Assembly: GCA_022841345.1 (NCBI GenBank)
Contig: JALHRR010000003.1
Location: forward strand, 124,001 to 188,000
Length of the DNA: 64,000 bases
Source: Saprospiraceae bacterium
GTDB taxonomy: Bacteria; Bacteroidota; Bacteroidia; Chitinophagales; Saprospiraceae
Direction: 5' to 3'
Each line of letters starts with the position of its first letter. Within the stretch, counting starts at the first letter, position 1. Shown here piece by piece: positions 34,253-44,443 of this stretch. The position numbers were made by a program, and so were the translations under genes. A model generated the notes under the pieces. The model did not search any database and had not been told where the DNA came from. It was given only the letters and a program-made list of their open reading frames with translations.

Positions 34253-37200
34253 CTACTCCTTCACAAATCTCTGTGAAAACGTAAACCCGCTATCCAGCAG
34301 CTTAAACACATAAACACCCGGCACTAAAGACTTTATCGAAATGTCCTGATCAGAATTGGAGATTCCGCTCATCACTTCCTGTCCCGCAGCATTGATAATT
34401 TGATATTCCCAGTGTTCTCCGGGGCTTGAGTTTCCTGTATCCAACCTTACCAATTGACCGGCTGGATTTGGATACAAGAGCCATTCATCATTTCCGCCCA
34501 ATCTAATTTGTCTGATAGTAGAATAGTTGGCCTGACCTGCCTTATCCACATGTTTGATCCGGTAATAAATATCCTGATTTCTTGATATCGATATGTCTTC
34601 ATATTGATAATTCATCAGAGGAGTTTGTTCAAATTTGCTGTTTATGGATGTGATCGGCTTAAAGTTATAAGCATCACCGATACTGCGCTCCACCTCAAAA
34701 CGATCACTTTCTGTATCTTCCAAAACGGTCCATTCAAGCAGAGCAGATACATTTTTTTCATTTGGCTTAACTTTGAAATCAACCCATTCTATCGGAAGAA
34801 TAGTCAGGAATGCCGGACATAATTCCAATGCCCAATTATTTAATTGCCCACCGGACCCACTCACCAGATCCTTTATTTCCAGTGTCCAGGTGCCGCTGAT
34901 CTGAATCCCGTTTATATCTGAGAAAGGATCTACTGGTTTGTAAATCAGTCCTCCTGTGGGTGGGCAGCTGATAACACTTTGGTTGCTTTGATCATCAAAA
35001 CTCAGGTTGAAATTGGCACTTCCCGGGCAAATACTACTAAACAATTCTAATCTATGATTCATGGGACTGATTAATGTGATTTCCAAATCGCTTACACGTG
35101 AATGTGTTCCGATAAGATTAATCAAATTAATATCTGTTGCCAGACCGGTATCTTCAATATCAATAGTTGATGTCACTGTTGCAGGACCGGTTGGAATGAT
35201 TAAAGGAAACCCGTTGGTTTCATAAATCAGGCATGGAACGGTGGTGAAAGAAAAAACCTCCGACCATTGCCCCTGACCGCAATCAGTGATTCCGCGGACT
35301 CTCCAGTAAATTACAGATGTATGAGGTAACGCTATATTCGGAGTTACTGCAGTTAAAGGGGTGTTGGCAGCAAATGCGATATTTGAAAAAGCTTGATTAA
35401 GTGCTACCTGCACTTCATATTCCAGTGCTTCTGCATCCGGAATCCATGAAAGAGCAGGAACCACAGAAACCTCAGTAGAACCATTTCCGGGCTGTAGTAA
35501 TCCGATTACCGCTGCGACAGGACTCACTATAAGTTGAATATCAACTGAGCGGATGACACCGGGTGAATTTCCACTTACGGTCAATGTATAATTCCCCGGA
35601 CTCAGGTTGGTCAGACCACTAATGTTGAGTGTTGACTGTCCCGGCAAATTCACACTTTGAGGTGTCAAACTTGTATTGACGCCGATCGGAACATTTGTAA
35701 CCTGTAAATTTACAGGGCCCTGAAATCCATTTAATCCAGCCAGGCTGATAGTAACCTGAACAGCGTTTTCTTCACAAATATCCAGAACACCTGGTGTAGC
35801 TGCAATTGTAAAATCATTAGCGGCCTGCTGAATGGTAAAATTTTGGTCTGAGATATCATAAAAAATATTCCCATTTCCTCTGACCATAATTCTGGCACTG
35901 GTCGACGTTTGTGAAATTTGAACATTAGCTGAACCATTATTAGGAACTCCTGTGGCTAATTGAGTCGGGTATGTGAAGCCCCCATCAGTTGAAAGTAAAA
36001 TATCAACAGTGCTGCATGAAACAGGAGAGGCAGTGGTTCCTGCAACGTCCCATGTAACTGTGTGCGTTTGATTTTGTGTCCAAACTTCCCCGCCATTGGG
36101 TTCATTGACAACAAATGGGCCAGCATTGGCCACATTGATAACCACATTATCCTGAGCAGTACAACCGGCAATTCCGGCAATATCCCGAATGGTGACTCTG
36201 AAGTTCATTGTTCTGGCGACAGTGGGAAGTACTTCCCATATATTATTGTTGCCTGCTACAACATCCGCTAGATTGGGCATATACCTTGATGGAGAGGAGT
36301 CAGGAGTCAGGGATCTGAACATGGGACCTCCCGTGCTGAAGCTACTTGGGGGCATCGGAAAATCTATCTGATTATCAAATTGTTCCCAGCAATATGTGAG
36401 CGGATTACCATTCGGATCATTGCCAATGGCTGTCAAAATAAATGGAGTTCCCTGTGGAATATTGCGATCAGCGCCGGCATTAACAGATGGTCCCACATTA
36501 CTAAATGGAATGGAAGTAGCACAAACATTTCCGCTTCCCTGTATAAAATTTGATATTTGTTGTACACTTCTGCCATGCATGTAGGCATCAGAATTCGGTT
36601 GGATATCAGGTGCACATATGCCTGCATAAGCCATGATCGTTGTTCCACTTCCCGGCTCATATGCATTGGCAGCAGAACGGTTATTATTGCAAGAATTGTT
36701 AAAAGTATGTGAGCCTCCAAATTGATGCCCCATCTCATGTGCTACATAATCGATATCAAAAGGGTCTCCAACGGGATTGCTTCTTCCTGTCACACCTCGG
36801 GCTTTATTAGTTGCACTGCACGGACTATTTAAATTAGCGACTCCACCCCCACCGGTCCCAAATACATGCCCGATATCAAAATTAGGCGTTCCTATAATAT
36901 TCGTGCATGTAGTTTGATTCTGGCCCAGCATCGTACTGGCATTATTATTTGTGTAAGGGTCTGTTGTTGGATTATAGAAGAATACTGCCGTGGTATTGGC
37001 AACCAGGATGAGTCTGATTGTTAAGTCGTATTCATAAACCCCGTTAATTCTGTTGATACTTGTCGTGACTGCCGAGAGTACAAGTCCTGATTGCGCAGCA
37101 CTTGTAGCACCAAAATAATTGGAATACTCACCGGTGGTGGCCTGAGCTAGCCTGTAAGATCTGAATTGACAATCCAGCGAACGGGAGCCAAATATCTGCG

Positions 37201-37783
37201 GCTCGGGCTCTGAAGGATTTATTTCCTCAACACCGCAATGGAATGGATCGATATTTTTGGGCCATTTAGCTCTGTCAAAAACTATGTATTCTTCTTTCCC
37301 ACCAATTCTGACAGGATTAATCATCCAGACACCTTTTCGAGAACGCACCATAGCATGGAACCCCAGCTCATTCCAGTCCAATCTGATTTTTTCTTCCGGA
37401 TTGGCCAAATTTTGGCCTTTGAAGGTTTGTATATGAGGATACTGAGCCGCTAATTCAGGCTCCATCATTTCGTATTTCACTATTTCGAAAATACTGACTT
37501 TCCCATCGGGCGAAGGGAGGCTCAATAAAATACCTTCCTGATTTCTTTGTGTTGTAATTTCAGCAGGAGCTTTGGCCAGATCAGCCTTCAGGAGAGCAGA
37601 ATCTAAATGATAAATCAAATATTCGGAAGGCAAAGCAGTAAAATTAGTCTCAGACAACTGAAGCCTTTTGTTTTGAATCTCCCAGGGATTTGGAGCTGTA
37701 TTTTGGGCAAAAACCAGGGTCTTATTCAGAAGAAACAACACAGCGAACAAGCCACAGATTAAGTAACTACGAAGAGAACTCAT
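34253..37783 (-). CDS. Secreted reprolysin-like metalloprotease with P domain and T9SS sorting domain
   Basis: A 1176-residue secreted protease. A signal peptide follows the ATG at 37783 (LICGLFAVLFLLNKTLVFAQ); the TTG at 37789 merely extends the frame. A propeptide of about 200 residues precedes the catalytic domain, whose zinc motif is HEMGHQFGGSH (H349 first), flanked by DIDYVAHEMG and IMAYAGICAPD. This is the reprolysin-like M12B type. Downstream are an NGGEVW/VTWDVAGTT beta domain, an Ig-like domain, an FN3 domain (PALSWIPDAEALEYEVQV), a proprotein-convertase P domain (HSRVSDLEITLISP, GTWTLEIKDLVSGSGGQLNN) and a T9SS type A domain (LLYPNPAGQL ... LVPGVYVFKLLD ... FSQRFVKE). Likely a surface or extracellular proteinase for nutrition. 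Monocistronic. Confidence 0.94.
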   Translation of the reverse strand: MSSLRSYLICGLFAVLFLLNKTLVFAQNTAPNPWEIQNKRLQLSETNFTALPSEYLIYHLDSALLKADLAKAPAEITTQRNQEGILLSLPSPDGKVSIFEIVKYEMMEPELAAQYPHIQTFKGQNLANPEEKIRLDWNELGFHAMVRSRKGVWMINPVRIGGKEEYIVFDRAKWPKNIDPFHCGVEEINPSEPEPQIFGSRSLDCQFRSYRLAQATTGEYSNYFGATSAAQSGLVLSAVTTSINRINGVYEYDLTIRLILVANTTAVFFYNPTTDPYTNNNASTMLGQNQTTCTNIIGTPNFDIGHVFGTGGGGVANLNSPCSATNKARGVTGRSNPVGDPFDIDYVAHEMGHQFGGSHTFNNSCNNNRSAANAYEPGSGTTIMAYAGICAPDIQPNSDAYMHGRSVQQISNFIQGSGNVCATSIPFSNVGPSVNAGADRNIPQGTPFILTAIGNDPNGNPLTYCWEQFDNQIDFPMPPSSFSTGGPMFRSLTPDSSPSRYMPNLADVVAGNNNIWEVLPTVARTMNFRVTIRDIAGIAGCTAQDNVVINVANAGPFVVNEPNGGEVWTQNQTHTVTWDVAGTTASPVSCSTVDILLSTDGGFTYPTQLATGVPNNGSANVQISQTSTSARIMVRGNGNIFYDISDQNFTIQQAANDFTIAATPGVLDICEENAVQVTISLAGLNGFQGPVNLQVTNVPIGVNTSLTPQSVNLPGQSTLNISGLTNLSPGNYTLTVSGNSPGVIRSVDIQLIVSPVAAVIGLLQPGNGSTEVSVVPALSWIPDAEALEYEVQVALNQAFSNIAFAANTPLTAVTPNIALPHTSVIYWRVRGITDCGQGQWSEVFSFTTVPCLIYETNGFPLIIPTGPATVTSTIDIEDTGLATDINLINLIGTHSRVSDLEITLISPMNHRLELFSSICPGSANFNLSFDDQSNQSVISCPPTGGLIYKPVDPFSDINGIQISGTWTLEIKDLVSGSGGQLNNWALELCPAFLTILPIEWVDFKVKPNEKNVSALLEWTVLEDTESDRFEVERSIGDAYNFKPITSINSKFEQTPLMNYQYEDISISRNQDIYYRIKHVDKAGQANYSTIRQIRLGGNDEWLLYPNPAGQLVRLDTGNSSPGEHWEYQIINAAGQEVMSGISNSDQDISIKSLVPGVYVFKLLDSGFTFSQRFVKE

Positions 37784-37902
37784 ATACAAGCAAAATTTGT
37801 CAGTAGGGTAATCAAACAGCTAAGATAAAATCTTTTGTGCAATTTCTTTTGTCGTAAAATAACGGCAGCTTGTATTTATATTGTTAATTCGATTAATACC
37901 AA

Positions 37903-40900
37903 TTAATTCGAATACCCTAAAACAGGCGACAGCCATTTTTCTGCCTCATGTATACTCATGCCTTTACGCTCCGCATAATCCTCTACCTGATCTCTGTTGA
38001 TCTGGCCCAATCCAAAATATTTGGATTCCGGATGCCAGAAATACCAGCCGGATACCGCTGCAGCAGGATACATGGCAAAGGATTCAGTCAAATGAATCGT
38101 TGTATTTTTTTCCACTTCCAGCAGTTGAAATAATGTTGCTTTTTCTGTGTGTTCGGGACATGCCGGATATCCCGGAGCAGGACGAATTCCCTGATATTTT
38201 TCTTCAACTAATTCCTGATTACTCCAGGTTTCTCCTTTTGAATACCCCCATAAATTTACTCTCACCTCTCTGTGTAACCATTCTGCGCAAGCTTCTGCCA
38301 GCCTATCAGCCAGTGCTTTCAAAAGAATTGCCTTGTAATCATCCAAATCCATTTCAAACTTTTGAATATGGGATTCGATTCCAATTCCGGCAGTGACTGC
38401 AAAAGCACCGATATAATCATTGATACCACTATCTTCTGATGCGCAGAAATCAGAAAGACAATAATTGGGTAGACCCGGCGCTTTTTTCTGCTGTTGTCTA
38501 AGATGGTGCAGCATGTATAATATTTCCGAGCGGGACTCATCTGTATATACCAGAATATCATCCTCAATGCTATTTGCCGGAAAAATTCCTGCCACCGCTT
38601 TTGCCTGAATCCATTTTTCCTCAATTAATTGATCCAGCATTGTCAGTGCATCCTGATACACTTTTGTTGATTCAGCACCTACTATTTCATCCTCCAGAAT
38701 TTGTGGAAATTTACCCGCCAATTGCCAACTTTGAAAGAAAGGGGTCCAGTCAATATATTTACTTAATTCTCTTAGATCCACATTATCGTAGACTGTCAAT
38801 CCTAATTTTGCCGGAACCGGAACTTTTACTGAATCCCAGTTTGCTCTGAATTTATTGTTGCGGGCTTCTTGTATGCTCAGGAAGTTTTTTTGCTGATTCT
38901 TCAGTTGAAACTGCTGTCTCAATATTTCATAAGCTGTGGCATTTTCAATAATAAACTTGCTTCTGAGTTCCTCATCTTTTGAAAGTAAAGCAGAAGCAAC
39001 TCCTACACAACGGGATGCATCAAGCACATGAATAACAGGGCCGGAATATCTTGGAACAATTTTAACTGCAGTATGGGTTCTTGAAGTTGTGGCTCCTCCG
39101 ATGAGAAGGGGCAGTGAAAAATGCCTTCTTTCCATCTCAGCTGCCAGATCCGCCATTTCTTCCAATGATGGTGTGATCAATCCGCTCAATCCTATGATAT
39201 CTACTTTTTCGTCAATGGCGGTCTGCAAGATGCGTTCGGCCGGAACCATCACTCCCAAATCTACAATTTCATAATTATTGCAGGCGAGGACTACACCGAC
39301 AATGTTTTTTCCGATATCGTGCACATCCCCCTTAACAGTAGCGAGTAAGATTTTGCCTTTTGCACTGGATTGTGCACTGGTTTTGAGGGCTTCGATAAAA
39401 GGAGTGAGATATGCAACAGCTTTTTTCATCACTCTGGCACTTTTGACTACCTGAGGCAAAAACATTTTACCGGCACCAAAGAGATCTCCTACCACATTCA
39501 TCCCGTCCATCAGAGGACCTTCAATCACTTCAATAGGTTGAGCAAGGGCCAGCCTGGCTTCTTCCACATCGATTTCTATGAATTCATCCAGACCTTTTAC
39601 AAGTGCATGTGTAATTCGGGACCTGAAATCCGCTTCCCGCCAGCTCAGATCTGCTCCGGTTTCGCGGGTGCTTTTTTGTTGCAGTTGTCCTGCATATGTT
39701 ATCAAAGCTTCTGTGGCATCCGGATGCCGGTCAAAAAGCACATCTTCAATCTTTTCCAGCAATTCCGGTGGAACTTCTGCATAAATACCGATCATTCCGG
39801 CATTCACGATTCCCATGTCCATCCCGGCTTTGATGGCATGGTAGAGAAATGCGGCATGCATGGATTCCCGGATCAGATCATTTCCTCTGAAAGCAAAGGA
39901 AATATTGCTGACTCCACCACTGATTTTGCATCCCGGGCATTTTTCTTTAATCTGTCTGGTAGCTTCAATGAAGTTGATGGCGTATTGGCTGTGTTCAGCA
40001 ATACCGGTCCCGATGGCAAAGATGTTAGGATCAAAAATGATATCTTCAGGTGGAAATCCGGCTTCATTGATTAAAAGATGCCATGCCCGTTCGCAAATGG
40101 AGACCTTACGCTCAATAGTGTCAGCCTGACCCTCCTCATCGAATGCCATGACGACAACGGCAGCACCATATTTTCTGACAGTTCTGGCCTGTTTAAGGAA
40201 AATTTCTTCTCCTTCCTTCATTGAGATTGAATTGACTACAGATTTGCCCTGCAGACATTTTAATCCCGCCTCCAGCACACTAAACTTTGATGAATCGACC
40301 ATTACCGGAAGCCTTGATATGTCCGGTTCTGCCGCCAAACCATTTAGAAACTGCGTCATAGCAGCTTCTGCATCAAGGAGTCCTTCGTCCATATTGACAT
40401 CCAGAATCTGAGCCCCTCCATCTACCTGCTGACGAGCCACTTCCAGTGCTTCTTCATATTGATTCTCTCTGATTAACCTCGCAAATTGTCTGGAGCCTGT
40501 TACATTGGTACGCTCTCCAATATTTACAAAATTGGTATCAGGCCTGATTTCCAAAACTTCCAGGCCACTGAGTTGAGTATTTCTTTTAGGGGGTGCAGCT
40601 ACTCTGGGCTTTTTCCCTTCCAGCATTTTGGCCATATATCTGATATGATCCGGAGTCGTACCACAACATCCGCCTACAATATTTACCAAACCACTTTCCA
40701 CAAAATCCCTGATGAACACACTCATTTCATCAGGAGTCTGATCATATTCACCGAATGCATTGGGCAGACCTGCATTGGGATAGGCACTAACCAGACATCC
40801 GGCGTATTTTGCAAGCGTTGCAATATGTGGTCTCATTTCTTTAGCCCCCAAAGCACAATTCAAACCAACAGAAAACAAATTTCCATGCTCTACTGACACC

Positions 40901-41586
40901 AGAAATGCCTCCACTGTCTGACCTGAAAGTGTCCTCCCGCTGGCATCTGTGATGGTTCCCGACACCATTAAAGGGACAGGAGTATATCCATTTTCCCAAA
41001 GATCCAGGATAGCAAATATGGCAGCTTTACAATTGAGTGTGTCAAAAACGGTTTCGATCAGTAATAAATCCACCCCTCCATCCAGCAAGCCTTTGACTTG
41101 TTCTGTGTATGCTACCACGAGATCATCAAAAGTTGCAGCTCTGTATGCAGGAGCATTTACATCGGGTGACATGGAAGCTGTTTTGCTGGTCGGCCCGATT
41201 GCACCGGCAACGAAACGAGGTCTTGATGGATTTAGAGTAGTAAATTTTTCACAGGCTGCTTTTGCAATTTTGGCAGAAGCAACATTGATATCATATACAG
41301 CAGACTCCATCTGATAATCTGCCTGGGAGACAGAAGTCGCATTGAATGTATTTGTTTCAATAATATCAGCTCCTGCTTCCAGATATGCTTCATGGATAGC
41401 CTGAATAATATCGGGTCGGGTAAGGCTTAGAAGATCATTATTTCCTTTGAGGTCAGTATGATGATGAACAAAGTGAGTTCCACGATAATCAGATTCTCCC
41501 AGCTGATACTGCTGGATCATGGTGCCCATCGCCCCATCCAGCAACAATATTCGTTCGGAAGCAATCTGATGAAGTAAAGTCTGCAT
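37903..41586 (-). CDS. metH: Cobalamin-dependent methionine synthase MetH
   Basis: A 1227-residue enzyme that moves a methyl group from methyltetrahydrofolate to homocysteine through cobalamin. All four modules are present in order. The homocysteine module has zinc cysteines in GLNCALG and [10 protein letters not shown]. The pterin module contains [14 protein letters not shown]. The cobalamin module has [14 protein letters not shown] with the cobalt-ligand His. The activation domain has [15 protein letters not shown] for SAM binding. Length equals that of the E. coli enzyme as I recall it. The ATG at 41586 is preceded by a TACTTTTG -7 box. I see no cobalamin or SAM riboswitch in the roughly 120-bp leader. 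Confidence 0.98.
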   Translation of the reverse strand: MQTLLHQIASERILLLDGAMGTMIQQYQLGESDYRGTHFVHHHTDLKGNNDLLSLTRPDIIQAIHEAYLEAGADIIETNTFNATSVSQADYQMESAVYDINVASAKIAKAACEKFTTLNPSRPRFVAGAIGPTSKTASMSPDVNAPAYRAATFDDLVVAYTEQVKGLLDGGVDLLLIETVFDTLNCKAAIFAILDLWENGYTPVPLMVSGTITDASGRTLSGQTVEAFLVSVEHGNLFSVGLNCALGAKEMRPHIATLAKYAGCLVSAYPNAGLPNAFGEYDQTPDEMSVFIRDFVESGLVNIVGGCCGTTPDHIRYMAKMLEGKKPRVAAPPKRNTQLSGLEVLEIRPDTNFVNIGERTNVTGSRQFARLIRENQYEEALEVARQQVDGGAQILDVNMDEGLLDAEAAMTQFLNGLAAEPDISRLPVMVDSSKFSVLEAGLKCLQGKSVVNSISMKEGEEIFLKQARTVRKYGAAVVVMAFDEEGQADTIERKVSICERAWHLLINEAGFPPEDIIFDPNIFAIGTGIAEHSQYAINFIEATRQIKEKCPGCKISGGVSNISFAFRGNDLIRESMHAAFLYHAIKAGMDMGIVNAGMIGIYAEVPPELLEKIEDVLFDRHPDATEALITYAGQLQQKSTRETGADLSWREADFRSRITHALVKGLDEFIEIDVEEARLALAQPIEVIEGPLMDGMNVVGDLFGAGKMFLPQVVKSARVMKKAVAYLTPFIEALKTSAQSSAKGKILLATVKGDVHDIGKNIVGVVLACNNYEIVDLGVMVPAERILQTAIDEKVDIIGLSGLITPSLEEMADLAAEMERRHFSLPLLIGGATTSRTHTAVKIVPRYSGPVIHVLDASRCVGVASALLSKDEELRSKFIIENATAYEILRQQFQLKNQQKNFLSIQEARNNKFRANWDSVKVPVPAKLGLTVYDNVDLRELSKYIDWTPFFQSWQLAGKFPQILEDEIVGAESTKVYQDALTMLDQLIEEKWIQAKAVAGIFPANSIEDDILVYTDESRSEILYMLHHLRQQQKKAPGLPNYCLSDFCASEDSGINDYIGAFAVTAGIGIESHIQKFEMDLDDYKAILLKALADRLAEACAEWLHREVRVNLWGYSKGETWSNQELVEEKYQGIRPAPGYPACPEHTEKATLFQLLEVEKNTTIHLTESFAMYPAAAVSGWYFWHPESKYFGLGQINRDQVEDYAERKGMSIHEAEKWLSPVLGYSN

Positions 41587-41608
41587 AAACTATTTAGAAT
41601 TGAAGGGA

Positions 41609-41616
41609 CAAAAGTA
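41609..41616 (-). promoter_or_regulatory. -7 box for metH (TACTTTTG)
   Basis: On the minus strand TACTTTTG matches TAnnTTTG 22 bp before the metH ATG. The -33 region (TTCG about 21 bp further upstream) is a weak match. Confidence 0.45.
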
Positions 41617-41712
41617 AGATCCCTGAGTATTAATCTGCGAATTCAAACAGAATAAGGTGAGATGTAGTTTAGATTGTTTCTAAAGATATTCCAGGCAACA
41701 CCCAACTTACAA

Positions 41713-42513
41713 TTAGCTGGAAGGAAACATCCACTTCAGAAAAGCCGGCATAGACAATGACCAGGTATATACATCATGCCGGCCACCCAGGATCTCATGA
41801 TAATATATATCACCCGGATAAGTGTATCCTTTAGCTTTTAGTATTTTAATCAGATCAAGCGTATCATCAATAGAGTCGATGATGCCATTATTATTGCGAT
41901 CTTCTGTCTCATCTTCAGTACCACACTGAAACCAGAATCTCATGCCGGGTCTGTTATGACCACCTTCTATTAAGTCGTGAATGATGCGATAGCTATCCGG
42001 AAATAATGGATTAAACCGTTTTTTTCGCCACCATAAAGAACCTGAAAACACCCCACAACCTTTAAACAGATGCGGATAATTCCAGGCTATATCTAAAGCA
42101 GATAATCCACCCAGCGAAAATCCGGCTATAGCTTTAATGGTGAAATCAACATCCAGTCTGATTTTCAAATCTGCCAATAAGTTCTGAATGACAAATTCTA
42201 CATACTTTCCTGCCTTATTTCCACGCTTGAGATAATCCAGTTCTGCAGCAGTCCCATACTCATGCAACCTGTCCCCGGCGTGTACTGCTGCAATGATGAC
42301 GGGCTGGATCATTTGTTGTGCATATAAGTTTTCCAGAATTTTTCTCATTCCCAGCCGCGCCATATCCTGACCATCATTTACAATGAGCAAAGGATAAGAA
42401 CTTCCTTTTCTGAAGCCCGGTGGGAGAAATAATTCGACCTGAACCTGCCGCTCCAAAGAGGCCGAAGGCAGTATAAACATTTGGTGTTCAGGTTTTTGTA
42501 TAGCTGGTGGCAT
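41713..42513 (-). CDS. Esterase, alpha/beta hydrolase (EsteraseD/Fes-like)
   Basis: A 266-residue alpha/beta hydrolase. The nucleophile elbow is GFSLGG, preceded by the family strand YPLLIVNDGQD and followed by FSGSLWWRKKRF. The C-terminal HDVYTWSLSMPAFLKW supplies the catalytic His. An unusual acidic insert, DRNNNGIIDSIDDT, looks like an EF-hand or dockerin-type calcium loop. The ATG at 42513 is preferred over TTG at 42531. No signal peptide is seen, so it is probably cytoplasmic. It is transcribed divergently from the ATP-grasp gene across a 213-bp spacer. As I recall, esterases of this type recur beside ATP-grasp/amidotransferase clusters, so a functional link is plausible but unproven. 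Confidence 0.85.
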   Translation of the reverse strand: MPPAIQKPEHQMFILPSASLERQVQVELFLPPGFRKGSSYPLLIVNDGQDMARLGMRKILENLYAQQMIQPVIIAAVHAGDRLHEYGTAAELDYLKRGNKAGKYVEFVIQNLLADLKIRLDVDFTIKAIAGFSLGGLSALDIAWNYPHLFKGCGVFSGSLWWRKKRFNPLFPDSYRIIHDLIEGGHNRPGMRFWFQCGTEDETEDRNNNGIIDSIDDTLDLIKILKAKGYTYPGDIYYHEILGGRHDVYTWSLSMPAFLKWMFPSS

Positions 42514-42641
42514 GGATTCTTTGAATAACAAGGACGGAAAATAGAAAAACTTTTTGTTCTGTTTACCTTTAATTAACGATTAATTATCATTTCAAATCCT
42601 GGACGGCAGCTCTTATCTATCGAAAGCAAAATGCGGAAAGG

Positions 42642-42671
42642 TTTGGTAATTAACAGATTGGTGTATCTTTG
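42642..42671 (+). promoter_or_regulatory. Bacteroidota promoter (TTTG-N18-TATCTTTG)
   Basis: TTTG (42642-42645) and TATCTTTG (42664-42671) are separated by 18 bp, a near-consensus -33/-7 pair. It lies inside the upstream extension of the frame that begins at 42631. It therefore supports translation from the ATG at 42727, about 50 nt downstream of the predicted transcript start. Confidence 0.75.
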
Positions 42672-42726
42672 TGGCGATTTTGAAAAAGATACTTTAAGCG
42701 AATTCAATAAATTAACATCAATTCTT

Positions 42727-44379
42727 ATGAAGAAAATCGGCATTTTGTTTGGAATGGAAGAAACTTTTCCGAAAGCATTTGTAGACAGAGTAAACAGCAA
42801 AAATGTCAAAGGTATAGTTGCGGAAGCAGTGTCCATTGACAAGGTTATTCAGGGAGAAGCTTCTGATTATGCAGTCATCATTGATAGAATATCACAGGAT
42901 GTGCCTTTCTACAGAGCGATGCTAAAAAATGCGGCCATTTCAGGAACAGCTGTGATCAACAATCCTTTCTGGTGGAGCGCCGATGAAAAATTCTTTAATA
43001 ATGCATTGGCTGTTAATATTGGTGTTCCGGTTCCTAAAACTGCTTTGATTCCTTCTCATGACCGTCCTGATGATACTTCTGAGCGTTCATTCAGAAATCT
43101 GAAATTCCCGTTTGACTGGGAGACTATCTTCAACTATACAGGCTTTCCTGCATATATGAAGCCATTTGCAGGAGGAGGATGGAAGAGTGTTTACAAAATT
43201 AATGATATACAGGATTTCTTTGCCAAGCATCGTGAAACAGGTCAATTGGTAATGATGCTTCAGGAAGAAATTGTTTTTGAAGAATACTATCGTTGCTATT
43301 GCATAGGTGGAAAATACGTGAAAATCATGCCTTATGAGCCCCGTAATCCACATCATCTTCGCTATGTAGCTGATTTCAAACCATCTGCAGCCCGTCTGAA
43401 GGAAATGGAAGATATCGTATTGAGAATCAATCATTACCTGGGTTATGACTTCAATACTGTTGAATTGGCTGTTCGTGATGGCGTTCCTTACGCTATTGAT
43501 TTCTGCAATCCTGCTCCTGATGCTGAAGCAAGCTCTGTGGGAGAAGAAAACTTCGAATGGGTAGTAGAAACTTCTGCAAAATATGCAATCGAAAAAGCTA
43601 AGGCTCATAAAGAAGGTCAGGATAATCTCACATGGGGTCAATATATCTCACGTTCCGTAAACAGGCAGACGCTTTATACTCCTGCTAAAAAAGCTGCTGC
43701 TGCAAAACCTGCTAAAGCTGCCACTGCTAAAGCAAAACCTGTAAAAGCAACCACCCCTAAAGCAAAAGCTTCAAAAACTGTCACTCCGAAAGAGAAAGCT
43801 ATTAAGGCACCAAAAGCGCCTAAAGCACCATCTGCTAAGGTTGCTGCTCCTAAAACAACCCCTGCTGAGAGTGCTATAAAAACAGTGAAACCAAAAACTT
43901 CGACGCCTAAGGTGAAAGCTACCAAAGCTGTAGCCCCTAAAGCGAAAGCTTTAAAAGCTCCAAAAGCGCCTAAGGTGCCTAAGGTGCCTAAAACACCAAC
44001 TATAAAGTCTGCCGATAAGGTTGAAGCACCTAAGGTGGCCGGTACGGACAGTGTTACAAAATCACTGAAACCAAAAACTGCTGCTCCTAAAGCGAAAGCT
44101 GTAAAAGCACCAAAGGCCCCAAAAGTGCCTAAAGCACCAAAAGCAACAGCCACAAAGTCTGCTGCTCCAAAAGTGGCTGGTACAGACAGTGCTCCAAAAA
44201 CTGCAGCTCCTAAAACTACCACTCCTAAGGCAGCAAGTAAGCCTAAGGCAGAAAAACCGGTTGCAAAATCGAAAGCAGATGCTCCAAAGACGGACGTCAA
44301 ACCTGCAGACAAAAAGCCGGCAGCAGAAAAAGCACCTAAAACACCTAAAACACCTAAAACAAAAGTTGACAAGAATTAA
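42727..44379 (+). CDS. ATP-grasp enzyme with a histone H1-like Lys/Ala/Pro-rich tail
   Basis: A 550-residue two-part protein. Residues 1 to about 315 are a RimK-like ATP-grasp domain: MKKIGILFGMEETFPKAF, NNPFWWSADEKFFNNALA, the Gly-rich ATP loop MKPFAGGGWKSVYKI, LQEEIVFEEYYRCY, YEPRNPHHLRY and the metal site YAIDFCNPAPDAE. Such enzymes join a carboxylate to an amine through an acyl phosphate. Residues 319-550 are almost only Lys, Ala, Pro, Thr, Val and Ser, with (K)APKAPKVPK runs and an internal duplication of about 55 residues marked by PKVAGTDS. The tail resembles histone H1/Hc1 or AlgP-like DNA-binding tails. A promoter at 42642-42671 fixes the start. The next gene is a class I glutamine amidotransferase, the usual partner. 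Substrate unknown. Confidence 0.85.
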   Translation: MKKIGILFGMEETFPKAFVDRVNSKNVKGIVAEAVSIDKVIQGEASDYAVIIDRISQDVPFYRAMLKNAAISGTAVINNPFWWSADEKFFNNALAVNIGVPVPKTALIPSHDRPDDTSERSFRNLKFPFDWETIFNYTGFPAYMKPFAGGGWKSVYKINDIQDFFAKHRETGQLVMMLQEEIVFEEYYRCYCIGGKYVKIMPYEPRNPHHLRYVADFKPSAARLKEMEDIVLRINHYLGYDFNTVELAVRDGVPYAIDFCNPAPDAEASSVGEENFEWVVETSAKYAIEKAKAHKEGQDNLTWGQYISRSVNRQTLYTPAKKAAAAKPAKAATAKAKPVKATTPKAKASKTVTPKEKAIKAPKAPKAPSAKVAAPKTTPAESAIKTVKPKTSTPKVKATKAVAPKAKALKAPKAPKVPKVPKTPTIKSADKVEAPKVAGTDSVTKSLKPKTAAPKAKAVKAPKAPKVPKAPKATATKSAAPKVAGTDSAPKTAAPKTTTPKAASKPKAEKPVAKSKADAPKTDVKPADKKPAAEKAPKTPKTPKTKVDKN

Positions 44380-44400
44380 TTTCTTGTAATAATAGTTATA

Positions 44401-44441
44401 AAGAGAAAAGCCTTTCAGCCAACACTGAAGGCTTTTCTCTT
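44401..44441 (+). terminator. Hairpin between ATP-grasp and amidotransferase genes
   Basis: AAGAGAAAAGCCTT and CAG (44401-44418) pair with CTG and AAGGCTTTTCTCTT (44425-44441) around CCAACA, one unpaired T aside. The T-tract is weak and the next gene starts 3 bp later. It may act as an attenuator or partial terminator that lowers amidotransferase expression relative to the ATP-grasp protein. Confidence 0.65.
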
Positions 44442-44443
44442 AA

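Noticed and set aside
39370-40074. 234-codon frame opposite metH
   Set aside because: It is a shadow of metH on the opposite strand; metH is full length with all motifs.
41587-41712. Cobalamin or SAM riboswitch before metH
   Set aside because: The leader is short and AT-rich; no B12-box-like or SAM-type core was seen, only a TACTTTTG promoter box.
43674-44372. Long minus-strand open frame (232 codons) rich in Ala, Gly, Phe and Val
   Set aside because: It is the antisense of the Lys/Ala/Pro tail; its low complexity removes stop codons on the opposite strand. No start context or homology supports it.
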